This document shows positions 9,282-16,880 of a stretch of 24,157 nucleotides of DNA, one piece after another. The notes beneath the pieces are model-generated. The model was not told where the DNA came from and did not search any database. It saw nothing but the letters and a program-made list of their open reading frames with translations. Source of the DNA: a virus. The stretch is taken from the IMG/VR virus record IMGVR_UViG_3300046002_005207, positions 1-24,157 of that record. One strand, given 5' to 3'. A program made the position numbers and the translations under genes. Numbering within the stretch: position 1 is the stretch's first letter; every line of letters begins with the position of its first letter.

Positions 9282-11096
9282 TTATTTAATCGACACTATT
9301 GCATCAGGTGCAAATGTGTCCTTTTCTTGCTTCATACCCATTAAAGCGAACTGTGCTATTGTAAATGTTTCACCTAATCCTGCATTTGATAATCCAATGT
9401 TAATTGATTGTGCCTTTGAAAGGAAGGAAATACGTCTTTTAATGAAAGGTGATGATGTAATAGTTTGCCCATAAGAGTCAGCAACAAGGGATTCACCGAA
9501 GTCTGTTTCACCTAATGCACCCAACTCATCTTCTAATCCTTGTCCAAGATAAAAGTTCTTTGTCTTAGCTGTTCGAACATCTGATTTATCTGAATAAATT
9601 GTTATTGTAATTTTACCTGTCAAGTTCTTAAACATTAAATCAAGATAACGGTAAATATTAAATAGGTTGAAGTCTTTATCTTCCACCCTCTTAAATACTA
9701 CCTCAGAAGAAATAGCTGTGCCATTGTCATTTAATAAAGATTCATCCCACTTAAGAACAACGAATGGTGTTACATTTTTAACAGAATAAATTGTATTGTC
9801 AATAGCAATCATTTCTGATGTTTTTGCCTTATCTCTTGAAACAAATTTAGTCCAACTATTCTTGTAAAGGGTATGACAAACAAACATCAAATCATTTGCT
9901 GTTGTTGATGTAATCGGTACTGATAAATAGAATTTTCTATTATTGTAGAAAACATTTACTAATGAATAATAAGATGGATTAATTGTGTATAGTGTATCTT
10001 TAATAGGTTCTGATATAACAGAAGTATTAATTCCCATCACACCTGTTTGTTGGTCTTTAAATCCAAATGCTCTTACTTCTCTACCTGTAAAAAACCATAA
10101 ATCATTCTCCACCCAAGATATTGCTGTTCGTGAACAAGCTCCATAATTATTTGATTGTAGTTCTTGTTTTGGGGCAAACAATCCTGTAACAACTTCCACC
10201 ATTGTTACTTTCCAAATTGATTCTTTCTTAAACACTAAAAGATAACCATAATAGTTTTCTAATCCTGTTACAACATCAACACCTAATGGTCTAAACACAT
10301 CTTGTGATTGAAATGATGTAAATGATAATCCTGCCGATGAAATTGTATGTACTCCTGATTGTGAACCTGATGTATTTATACTAACACCTCCTGGTGTTGC
10401 TGAAAGTTCAAAAGAAGAAACTGTTAAGTTAGTTGCTGAAACATAGTATGTAGTTCCTGCCACAATTCCTGTAGGTAATGCACCCGTAGTAGTAAATGTA
10501 ACACCAACACCTGCTGTAAGTCCGTGATTTGTTTTTGTTACAACCCCTGGGGTTGCGATTGAGATTGTACAAGTTCCTGATACGAAACTACTATTACCAA
10601 ATCCTGAATAGTATACTGATAAAGGTTCTGCTGTTACACCTGATACGAATAATCTGCTCTCAAATACTTCAAGAATATTTCCTTTAGGAGCTGAGGCATA
10701 ATCTGTGAAAGTAGTTCCATCATAAGTGAAAAGAGAATCTACTGCGTTACAAGCATACAATACGTTATCATAAACTACATATCCAAATTTCGCACCTGCT
10801 GTTATTGTTTTGGTAGTGTCTTCCCATAACGAATTTGTAGTATTGTATAATTGTATTTTAGTTCCTTTTGCTCGTATTAGTTTAGATGTTCCATCTTTCT
10901 TCTTATAATTAAATATAGAATGTATTGCAGTAGTTTCTGTTGCTCCAAATAAAGAAAAGCCTGTATCCTTTGAAAGATAACCAGTTTCAGAAAAATTCAT
11001 ATTGATAGGTACACTTCTTCCTGCACTATCATCGACATCTATGGCTTCCACCATATTGTCCTGTATTATTGAAAATTTAGATTTTTTTAATGGCAT
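9282..11096 (-). CDS. Tail tubular protein B-like beta-propeller/nozzle protein (604 aa)
   Basis: The protein consists of repeated beta-strand blades with aromatic and Gly turns (GYVVYDNVLYACNAVDSLFTYDG, RLFVSGV, YYGYLLVFKKESIWKV, NDLWFFTGREVRAFG). This is typical of podophage nozzle proteins related to T7 gp12. Between blades, residues about 174-253 form an inserted module with the pattern TKTNHGLTAGVGVTFTTTGALPTG...YYVS...FELSATPGG, which recurs as a mobile beta-domain in phage tail proteins. It lies two bases after the adaptor-like gene, matching the usual tubular A - tubular B order. The nozzle role is inferred from fold-like pattern, length and synteny. Confidence 0.82.
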   Translation of the reverse strand: MPLKKSKFSIIQDNMVEAIDVDDSAGRSVPINMNFSETGYLSKDTGFSLFGATETTAIHSIFNYKKKDGTSKLIRAKGTKIQLYNTTNSLWEDTTKTITAGAKFGYVVYDNVLYACNAVDSLFTYDGTTFTDYASAPKGNILEVFESRLFVSGVTAEPLSVYYSGFGNSSFVSGTCTISIATPGVVTKTNHGLTAGVGVTFTTTGALPTGIVAGTTYYVSATNLTVSSFELSATPGGVSINTSGSQSGVHTISSAGLSFTSFQSQDVFRPLGVDVVTGLENYYGYLLVFKKESIWKVTMVEVVTGLFAPKQELQSNNYGACSRTAISWVENDLWFFTGREVRAFGFKDQQTGVMGINTSVISEPIKDTLYTINPSYYSLVNVFYNNRKFYLSVPITSTTANDLMFVCHTLYKNSWTKFVSRDKAKTSEMIAIDNTIYSVKNVTPFVVLKWDESLLNDNGTAISSEVVFKRVEDKDFNLFNIYRYLDLMFKNLTGKITITIYSDKSDVRTAKTKNFYLGQGLEDELGALGETDFGESLVADSYGQTITSSPFIKRRISFLSKAQSINIGLSNAGLGETFTIAQFALMGMKQEKDTFAPDAIVSIK

Positions 11097-11098
11097 AG

Positions 11099-11701
11099 TT
11101 AAATTAATTGCTGATAAGCAAACATTTCGCCACCTCTTTGATTTCCTTCTTCATAGTTACTCTGTATACCACTTCTCTTTGTAACCTCACCTTCATACTT
11201 TGTTTTATAATATGCTGAAAGTGATTCATCTTGCAAATCCTCAAATGCTCTCTCTAATATTCCATAGACAATACATTCGTGGAAGTATTCATTGATTGCT
11301 GGATTACTACCTGATGTAAGTGCTGCAAAGGTTGGGTAGTATTTTATTGAAAGGTTAGCTGTATCTGTTGGGTAACATTTAATTGTTCCACCTTCAATCG
11401 TAACCATTCTACTTAAAGTCTTATTATCAAAATCTTCTATTGACACTTCTTCAAAAGTTTCACCACCTGAACTTTGAGCTGAACCATAAAGAGTTCCAAA
11501 TAATGTAGGTAATGTTCCCACCCCACTTGTGAAAGAAATAGTTGATGATAAAATTTTATCATTTGTAAAAATTCTTTTTATTAAATCCTGATATGCTAAA
11601 TTTGCATATATCAAAATTGTTTCATCTGAAATAATTTCAGTTGTTTGTTCTAATAATTTTGCTCTAGCTAATGATATTACTTGAATTGTGGTTAGTGCCA
11701 T
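11099..11701 (-). CDS. Head-tail adaptor / tail tubular protein A-like (200 aa)
   Basis: The N-terminal helices (TTIQVISLARAKLLE...SDETILIYANLAYQDLIKRI) are followed by a beta-rich middle and C-terminal helices (AINEYFHECIVYGILERAFEDL...YYKTKYEGEV). This is the arrangement of podophage tail tubular A/adaptor proteins, which bind below the portal. Size near 200 aa and its position between the major capsid gene and the tubular B-like gene support the call. There is no Shine-Dalgarno; the start is preceded by AATTAAAATAAA. A GC-rich hairpin separates it from the capsid gene. Confidence 0.82.
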   Translation of the reverse strand: MALTTIQVISLARAKLLEQTTEIISDETILIYANLAYQDLIKRIFTNDKILSSTISFTSGVGTLPTLFGTLYGSAQSSGGETFEEVSIEDFDNKTLSRMVTIEGGTIKCYPTDTANLSIKYYPTFAALTSGSNPAINEYFHECIVYGILERAFEDLQDESLSAYYKTKYEGEVTKRSGIQSNYEEGNQRGGEMFAYQQLI

Positions 11702-11739
11702 TTTATTTTAATTATTTGATAATCCTACTGTTGCTATCC

Positions 11740-11760
11740 CTCTCCCCGACGAAGGGAGAG
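11740..11760 (-). other. GC-rich hairpin downstream of the capsid gene
   Basis: CTCTCCC (11740-11746) pairs perfectly with GGGAGAG (11754-11760) around a 7-nt loop, in an otherwise AT-rich gap between the capsid stop and the adaptor start. No U-tract follows on the minus strand, so it is not a canonical intrinsic terminator. An mRNA stabiliser, processing site or partial attenuator that raises capsid relative to downstream genes is plausible. Confidence 0.7.
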
Positions 11761-11770
11761 AGTAGAAACA

Positions 11771-12874
11771 TTAAGCTAAGATTGTTCTTAGAACTGCACC
11801 TTTTGCACGATTTCCGTTGAATACTTTCTTACCCCATACAACTAATCCTTTACACATTGTAACGAATGAGTCATTAACGGTATCAGAAGGTATAACTACA
11901 GTTTTCATAATTTGCTGTGCGAAAGAACAATAATCTTTTGTTCCTGCAACAAACCAGTAACCAGTAGTGTTGTTACCTGCAACCAATTCGGATGAGATAA
12001 CTTTCAATCCTGCGATTTTACCAATCAATCCTTTTTCAACTACATCGTTGTAAGCTGATTGAACTGCTGGAATAAACTCAGGAGCTTGTCTGATAACACC
12101 TTCGAAAGCAGCATTAACAACAATAAATCTATCCTCACGTGGAGCTAAAGATTTATTAAGTGCTGTAGAAACGTCTACTAGACGTTGATATGCAGTAGCC
12201 TTTGCTGTAGAAAGATGTGTAGCTGCCTTGATTGAGTAAGCTGTACCACCTGAAACTGTACCACCTGAATAAGTACCTGTAGCACCTAAGTCAGAAACAG
12301 TAATTTCAGTTGTAGAAGTAAAGCCAGTAACCAAGTAAGACTTACCTGCTACTACTAGAACTCCACCTTGCATTGCAGTTGTGAAGGTTGTACCTGAACC
12401 TGCAACAACTCCTGTGGTTGCTGTAATACCAATAGTGCCTGTTGAGTAATCAGTACCAATCATATTTGCACCATTAACGTTTTGTGCCATATAAGCAAGA
12501 ACGTCTGTGTCAATAAGTTCAGAAATATCATTCTTTGTATTTGCTGCGTAAGCAGTAATTGCGTCTATATCGTTCTGAATTTTATCTACATCGTCAATAC
12601 CGAATAAGAAATAATATTGTTTATCTATTACCAAATCTTCGTAAGTTGGTGTAAGTTCTTGTGGAACTAAAGTCAAGCCTTTTGTGTAGGCAGAAAGGGT
12701 AATCTTACCTGTGGTTCGTACACGAACTCTATCTCCTGAATCTTTAATTGCACCTTCGTATTTTGTGTTAGTAACTACGGGGGTTACTGAATCGTTATAG
12801 AGCAATTCTATAAGTTTCAATGAGTACTTTATTGGTGTAAATGCACCCATAACTGGGGTTATTAATTGAGCCAT
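11771..12874 (-). CDS. Major capsid protein, P22/HK97-fold type (367 aa)
   Basis: The N-terminal arm and spine helix are followed by TPTYEDLVIDKQYYFLFGIDD, then a helix (ELIDTDVLAYMA). After an insertion, the chain continues with a P-domain-like segment (STAKATAYQRLVDVSTALNKSLAPREDRFIVVNAA), GKIAGLKVISSELV and a C-terminal strand. This layout and the position directly after the scaffold gene are those of podophage coat proteins. Residues about 139-216 are a beta-rich Gly/Thr insert (GTTFTTAMQGGVLVVAGKSYLV...ITVSDLGATGTYSGG), similar to small modules in phage tail proteins. It is probably surface-exposed. The ATG lies 11 bases from a TATAAT, so a short leader is possible. Confidence 0.88.
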   Translation of the reverse strand: MAQLITPVMGAFTPIKYSLKLIELLYNDSVTPVVTNTKYEGAIKDSGDRVRVRTTGKITLSAYTKGLTLVPQELTPTYEDLVIDKQYYFLFGIDDVDKIQNDIDAITAYAANTKNDISELIDTDVLAYMAQNVNGANMIGTDYSTGTIGITATTGVVAGSGTTFTTAMQGGVLVVAGKSYLVTGFTSTTEITVSDLGATGTYSGGTVSGGTAYSIKAATHLSTAKATAYQRLVDVSTALNKSLAPREDRFIVVNAAFEGVIRQAPEFIPAVQSAYNDVVEKGLIGKIAGLKVISSELVAGNNTTGYWFVAGTKDYCSFAQQIMKTVVIPSDTVNDSFVTMCKGLVVWGKKVFNGNRAKGAVLRTILA

Positions 12875-12885
12875 TATTTTTTAAA

Positions 12886-12914
12886 ATTATACTAATAATC
12901 TACTAATGACACAA
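12886..12914 (-). promoter_or_regulatory. Possible capsid-gene promoter with weak -35
   Basis: A perfect TATAAT (12886-12891, minus strand) lies 11 bases before the capsid ATG, the same spacing as the promoter of the 72-aa gene. Seventeen bp upstream is TTGTGT (12909-12914), which matches the -35 consensus only partly, and there is no TGN extension. Location between scaffold and capsid genes is reasonable for boosting coat expression. Confidence 0.45.
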
Positions 12915-12924
12915 ATAATTATCG

Positions 12925-13722
12925 CTAAATTTTCTTTGAACTTAAATCAGAATTATATTCTTTAGAATGTCTAGCAAATTCGGCTGGGTTTTCCATAGCC
13001 ATTCTCTGCCAATCTTCTATACTTCTACCAACTGTAGGATTTTTACTTCCTGCTGTAGAACGTTCTAATTCAACTCGATTTATTTTTTCAGTTTCTTCTT
13101 TAGCACCTATCTGTTTAGCTTTATCATAAAGATGTATTTTAGCAATATCTTTTAAAATGGTTTCAATGTTCGTTGGAACATTATTTACATTAAAGTATTT
13201 ACTTTTAAATTCATCTTTTGTTTCAGCTAATTCAGGATAATCTCTGAGAGTTTTTTGAAGTGCAGAATCCCATACTTGTTCATTATATTGTTTCTTAGCG
13301 AAGGCAATAGCAGGGTCTTTTAAGAGTTCCTCTTTGGCTCGTTTCGTAACAGTATTTGTATAAGCGATAAGATTTTGTTTAGCATCTTCATCTAAACTTT
13401 CAAAACCTGGATAGTAACTATCTGTGTTTTCCTGAACTTGATGTTCAGGTTTGTTGTCTTTTAGCTCAAGTGCTTCTTTGAGTGCCTTATTCTCTTGATA
13501 GAGTCTAAGTGCTTCTTTAGAAGACTCGCTAAACTTTGTTGCGTAATCAACTGATTGACCGACATTGTCCATCGTTGTGTTTGTGGAGTTATCATTCTCC
13601 TGCGTTCCTTTATTAACTTCTTGAGAGTTAGCGTTAGCGTTCTCAACTGCGTCAACTACAGAGTTTGCATTTTCTATTTCCATACAATCTTTTATTCTGC
13701 CGTTCCTTACGGAGTTTGGCAT
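12925..13722 (-). CDS. Scaffolding protein (265 aa)
   Basis: The protein is acidic and helical, with an Asn/Gln/Glu-rich disordered N-terminus. A coiled-coil segment (SSKEALRLYQENKALKEALELKD) follows, then a helical middle (DPAIAFAKKQYNEQVWDSALQKTL) and a C-terminus containing SIEDWQRMAMENPAEFARHSKEYNSDLS. Composition, length and position immediately before the major capsid gene are those of podophage internal scaffolds. The start at 13722 has the A/T-rich context used by other genes here. An in-frame ATG at 13683 (MEIENANS) is an alternative that removes 13 residues. It ends in TAG. Confidence 0.82.
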   Translation of the reverse strand: MPNSVRNGRIKDCMEIENANSVVDAVENANANSQEVNKGTQENDNSTNTTMDNVGQSVDYATKFSESSKEALRLYQENKALKEALELKDNKPEHQVQENTDSYYPGFESLDEDAKQNLIAYTNTVTKRAKEELLKDPAIAFAKKQYNEQVWDSALQKTLRDYPELAETKDEFKSKYFNVNNVPTNIETILKDIAKIHLYDKAKQIGAKEETEKINRVELERSTAGSKNPTVGRSIEDWQRMAMENPAEFARHSKEYNSDLSSKKI

Positions 13723-13764
13723 TATTATTAATTCGACTTTTGATAAGGTATCGTAACCATAAAA

Positions 13765-14049
13765 CTATTTCTTTTTCGAAATAACACCTTTCTTGTTCAT
13801 CTTGAACTGCATTTGTGATGTTGGTTTTTTCATTGGAGGTTCTCCTCCCCATTTACTTGAATCAAAATTCTTCATACTTCTTGGTTTAAAGGATTTTTCT
13901 TCAGCTTTCCTAACTACGTAACCTCTAGCTAATCCTTCTACGGGTTTTAGGGCATTTCCTTCTATTCCTCTAATCTCAGGGGTAGGTCGAACATACTTTT
14001 GTTTTGACCCTGGAATTAGTTTTGTAATTGTATCTTTTAATTTTCCCAT
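13765..14049 (-). CDS. Small basic head-region protein (94 aa)
   Basis: The protein is strongly basic (MGKLKDTITKLIPGSKQKYV at the start, MNKKGVISKKK at the end) and Pro/Gly-containing, with no recognised domain. It sits between the portal-associated small gene and the scaffold gene. Its charge suggests it could contact DNA inside the head or a partner in the portal region, but nothing in the sequence decides this. The start ATG follows TTAATATT, without a Shine-Dalgarno at usual distance. Confidence 0.7.
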   Translation of the reverse strand: MGKLKDTITKLIPGSKQKYVRPTPEIRGIEGNALKPVEGLARGYVVRKAEEKSFKPRSMKNFDSSKWGGEPPMKKPTSQMQFKMNKKGVISKKK

Positions 14050-14053
14050 AATA

Positions 14054-14092
14054 TTAACATTTTTTACCTCCTTTCTTTTTTGATTTTGCCAT
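14054..14092 (-). CDS. Possible 12-residue Lys/Gly micro-ORF
   Basis: Directly abutting the TAA of the 105-aa gene is ATG GCA AAA TCA..., encoding MAKSKKKGGKKC and a TAA. It fills the gap to the next gene almost exactly. The embedded GGAGG comes from the Gly-Gly codons and lies 17 bases before the next ATG, too far for a standard Shine-Dalgarno. Whether it is translated is unknown; it could be spacer. Confidence 0.3.
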   Translation of the reverse strand: MAKSKKKGGKKC

Positions 14093-14410
14093 TTATTTAT
14101 TCATTAACTGTTCAATTGATTTCTCTGCAAAAGCCTTCTCGACCTTGGGGCTATTAAGAAATCCTTGAATCTTCTTAATAAACTTTACTTCCATCTTTCT
14201 AAATATTTCTGATTGTGGAGGTAGGTCAACTTCTGTCATTCTTCCTATTGCAGTATTTAATTCATACTCTAACCATTCTGAAACATCTTTATCGGTTAAT
14301 TTTCTTCCTGATAATGCTTCTTCCCAAGATTTAAAAGTTTCTTTTTCTTCTGTGTTTAATTCTGAGAAATTCTTAAGTCCTAATTTTTTTAAATATTGGT
14401 CTAAAATCAT
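14093..14410 (-). CDS. Small helical protein after the portal gene (105 aa)
   Basis: The protein is predominantly helical and charged (YLKKLGLKNFSELNTEEKETFKSWEEALSG, then DVSEWLEYELNTAIGRM and KMEVKFIKKIQGFLN). Its ATG overlaps the portal TGA in an ATGA junction, implying translational coupling. Small helical genes in this slot between portal and scaffold are common in podophages and are usually of unknown function. No domain is recognised. Confidence 0.78.
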   Translation of the reverse strand: MILDQYLKKLGLKNFSELNTEEKETFKSWEEALSGRKLTDKDVSEWLEYELNTAIGRMTEVDLPPQSEIFRKMEVKFIKKIQGFLNSPKVEKAFAEKSIEQLMNK

Positions 14411-16098
14411 ATGTTTTGAGGTTTTGCATTAGTGCTTTTAATACTATCCTGTGGATTATTCACTTTGGAAGGTGCATCAGGTTGTGCAAGTGGCATTTGC
14501 TGAGGTTGCTGTGCTGCCATAACTGCGTCTATCTCTGATGTATCCCAATTCAATAATTCTAATGTTTTTCTATCTGCAATACTTTGTGCTACAGGATTAT
14601 TTATGAATATATTTTTAACGTATTGTATTTTCTTTAAATCAAAGTCATCTGCTTCACTTGATTCTGCCTCTGTCTTAACTACAACTTCATATCCTGATGG
14701 TGCTTTCCAATCTGTAGATGAAACTTCCTTAGGATAATAATTTCCATCAGAACCTTTCTTGTATAATTTCATTGTTCCGTGTGAATTGGCTTCAAGTATT
14801 TGGTAGAAAAGATTTCCTAATTCTTTCCAAGCTGTTCTATAGTTCTTTGATACAACTTGATTTATTCCTGCTGATTGTTTGAGTGATAACTGTACTTGTC
14901 CGAGTGTTTGTTCTCCTGCTTCTTTAACACCTCTTTCTAATGGTGTTTGTGCAACAGAAGATTGAATTAAATTCTTCAACCAAGTAATCTGACTTGCTAC
15001 ATCATTAAGAGGTTCAATTTTTATTTGCTGTACTATCTCTGAAGGATTCCCTGGAAGACCGTAGAAACCGAATGGTTTTGCCTCGAAAGCTCTTGGTTGA
15101 AATGTTCCATTCATTGTGTTGAAGAAATACATTCCATAATTACGATATGTTCTATTCTCAAGGTCTTGAGAGATATACATATTTGTAATCTTGTTAAATG
15201 TTCTAACATTGTCTGCGATACCATCTGACCAAAAATCATTTGCATCAGGGTCGGATGCCCAAGTAACTATAGGTAAACGTGTAATACCAATTGCCTCTTT
15301 AAGAGGTTTGTCATAAAGAACAACCTTGTCTACTGCAATAATTCTTAAGTGCCTAATAAATTTTTGTTCTTCAACATTCCAAACCTTGTCATAAGATTCA
15401 TTGATTTCAATAAGAACATCCGAAGCTCCAAAGTCATCAAAGTTATTTGCTCCAAGATTTTCTAATCTTTCAATTCTTAATCTGTATGATTGGTCATCGG
15501 TAGCTGCTCGAATAATTCCTTCTTTTGTATCAAGGAAAGTTTTTAATTCTTTCTTTGCTTCTTCTGAATATTTTGGATTGGCTAGTATCTCTTTTAATGA
15601 ACGGTATATATGTGTATGTTTCACGTAGAACGCTGTATCTAGGTCAAGGGGGTTGACACGTGGGTCAATTTCAATATCATAAGGGTCAATAAGGTCAATG
15701 AATACTTTTCCAGCTGAATAACCTATCTTCTTGAAACCTCTACCTTGTAGTCCAACAATTTTCTTTTCTATATTGTCAAGGATATCTAGTTTACAGTAGT
15801 CGTAGTAGAAATCATAAATAGCATTAAATATAATTTCTCCATTTTTATCTTTCTCTGTTTTATCACGTGTTTCAAATTTAAGTTTAGGAGCTTCATCAAT
15901 CTTAGAAATCCAACTTTGTATTGTTTCTCTTATGATTGGAACATTAATAGGCTGACGTTGTGTAAGTCTATTTGTGGCAACCTTATCTCTATGTAAAGCA
16001 TAGTTTTCATTCCATTGAGCAAATCTACGTTCCTTGAACTTTATAGACTCCTCCTTATTCTTTACGTGGTCTAAAATAATTTGATAATTTTTTTCCAT
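14407..16098 (-). CDS. Portal protein (563 aa)
   Basis: The N-terminal helices include FKERRFAQWNENYALHRDK and NVPIIRETIQSWISKI. An alpha/beta wing region follows with VFIDLIDPYDIEIDPRVNPLDLDTAFYVKH, the 'D-P-x-x-I-x-x-D-P' motif typical of podophage portals. Later come RLPIVTWASDPDANDFWSDGIADNV and a helical stem/crown (ERGVKEAGEQTLGQVQLSLKQSAGINQVV). The C-terminus is Gln/Pro-rich and flexible. Its position downstream of terminase and before scaffold and capsid agrees. It forms the dodecameric DNA channel at the head vertex by analogy with the family. It ends in TGA, one of only two TGA stops seen here. Confidence 0.9.
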   Translation of the reverse strand: MEKNYQIILDHVKNKEESIKFKERRFAQWNENYALHRDKVATNRLTQRQPINVPIIRETIQSWISKIDEAPKLKFETRDKTEKDKNGEIIFNAIYDFYYDYCKLDILDNIEKKIVGLQGRGFKKIGYSAGKVFIDLIDPYDIEIDPRVNPLDLDTAFYVKHTHIYRSLKEILANPKYSEEAKKELKTFLDTKEGIIRAATDDQSYRLRIERLENLGANNFDDFGASDVLIEINESYDKVWNVEEQKFIRHLRIIAVDKVVLYDKPLKEAIGITRLPIVTWASDPDANDFWSDGIADNVRTFNKITNMYISQDLENRTYRNYGMYFFNTMNGTFQPRAFEAKPFGFYGLPGNPSEIVQQIKIEPLNDVASQITWLKNLIQSSVAQTPLERGVKEAGEQTLGQVQLSLKQSAGINQVVSKNYRTAWKELGNLFYQILEANSHGTMKLYKKGSDGNYYPKEVSSTDWKAPSGYEVVVKTEAESSEADDFDLKKIQYVKNIFINNPVAQSIADRKTLELLNWDTSEIDAVMAAQQPQQMPLAQPDAPSKVNNPQDSIKSTNAKPQNI

Positions 16099-16104
16099 AA
16101 TTTA

Positions 16105-16818
16105 TTATCTGTTATATACAAATACTGAATATACTCCGTCTGTGGTGATAACAAGTTTTGTTCTTAGGTAAGCAAAACTATCTGTACTTGGAATCATTAC
16201 GAAGTAAGAAGTTCCAGAAGCTGTAGCTGATATAGTGTTTGTTCCAATATCTGTTTGAGCATTTGTCTTTGCTACGTTTGTTATAAGTCTATTGTATGCT
16301 ACGAAGTTCACACCGTCATTTGAAACTTCTACTGTCATAGCTGCGTTACCTGAAGTTAAACTATCTGCGTGTAATTGAATTGATGTGTTTGATTTATTAG
16401 ATAGTGGTAGTGGTGCTGAGTAAGAGTAGGAAGTCCAAGCTGCGTTTGTTTGTGTTTCAGCCATTGTAATTGCTGAGAAGAAAGGATTGAATACTGTCAA
16501 TACTGTTGCAGATGTAACAGAAGATATTTTTAATGCTGCAAGTTTTGCAGAATCAGCTGCACTCAATGCTGTGAAGTTTGCATTTGATGCTAGATAAGGA
16601 TTTTTAATAACTGCGTCAAGGTGTAATAGGTTAGCTGCTGCTGTTCCTATTTTAATTTCACCTGCTACTGCTGGTCCTGTTGATAGTGCTGTTACGAATG
16701 TAAAAACAACACCACCGATTGTTACTGTTTGCGTGTTAGTAAATACTCCTGTAGTTGTTAAGAAGTAATGACTTGCCTTTGTTAAACTTACTTGGTCTAA
16801 GATTTTATTTGAGTCCAT
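16105..16818 (-). CDS. Beta-rich virion protein, possible head decoration or fibre (237 aa)
   Basis: The protein is rich in Ala, Thr, Ser and Val. The segment TQTVTIGGVVFTFVTALSTG...GEIKIGTAAANLLHLDAVI (about 29-72) is a module that recurs in phage tail and head appendage proteins. The C-terminal part (AMTVEVSNDGVNFVAYNRLI...YLRTKLVITTDGVYSVFVYN) looks like an Ig-like or jelly-roll beta domain. It stands between large terminase and portal and heads a transcription unit with its own consensus promoter, with a leader of about 25 nt. High expression from that promoter would suit a decoration protein, but this is inference. Confidence 0.75.
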   Translation of the reverse strand: MDSNKILDQVSLTKASHYFLTTTGVFTNTQTVTIGGVVFTFVTALSTGPAVAGEIKIGTAAANLLHLDAVIKNPYLASNANFTALSAADSAKLAALKISSVTSATVLTVFNPFFSAITMAETQTNAAWTSYSYSAPLPLSNKSNTSIQLHADSLTSGNAAMTVEVSNDGVNFVAYNRLITNVAKTNAQTDIGTNTISATASGTSYFVMIPSTDSFAYLRTKLVITTDGVYSVFVYNR

Positions 16819-16849
16819 TTTTATAAAAATTAATACTAATATTATTTAC

Positions 16850-16878
16850 ATTATAACATATTCTATTTAATTTGTCAA
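16850..16878 (-). promoter_or_regulatory. Consensus promoter for the beta-rich protein and portal block
   Basis: TTGACA (16873-16878), 17 bp, then TATAAT (16850-16855) on the minus strand, with TGT before the -10. Its spacer is nearly identical to that of the promoter at 19082-19110 (both start AATTAAATA and end ATGT). Predicted start is near 16843. Confidence 0.9.
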
Positions 16879-16880
16879 GT

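Noticed and set aside
13652-13852. Minus-strand 66-codon frame overlapping the 94-aa and scaffold genes
   Set aside because: Most of it overlaps better supported genes in other frames and its composition is not protein-like.
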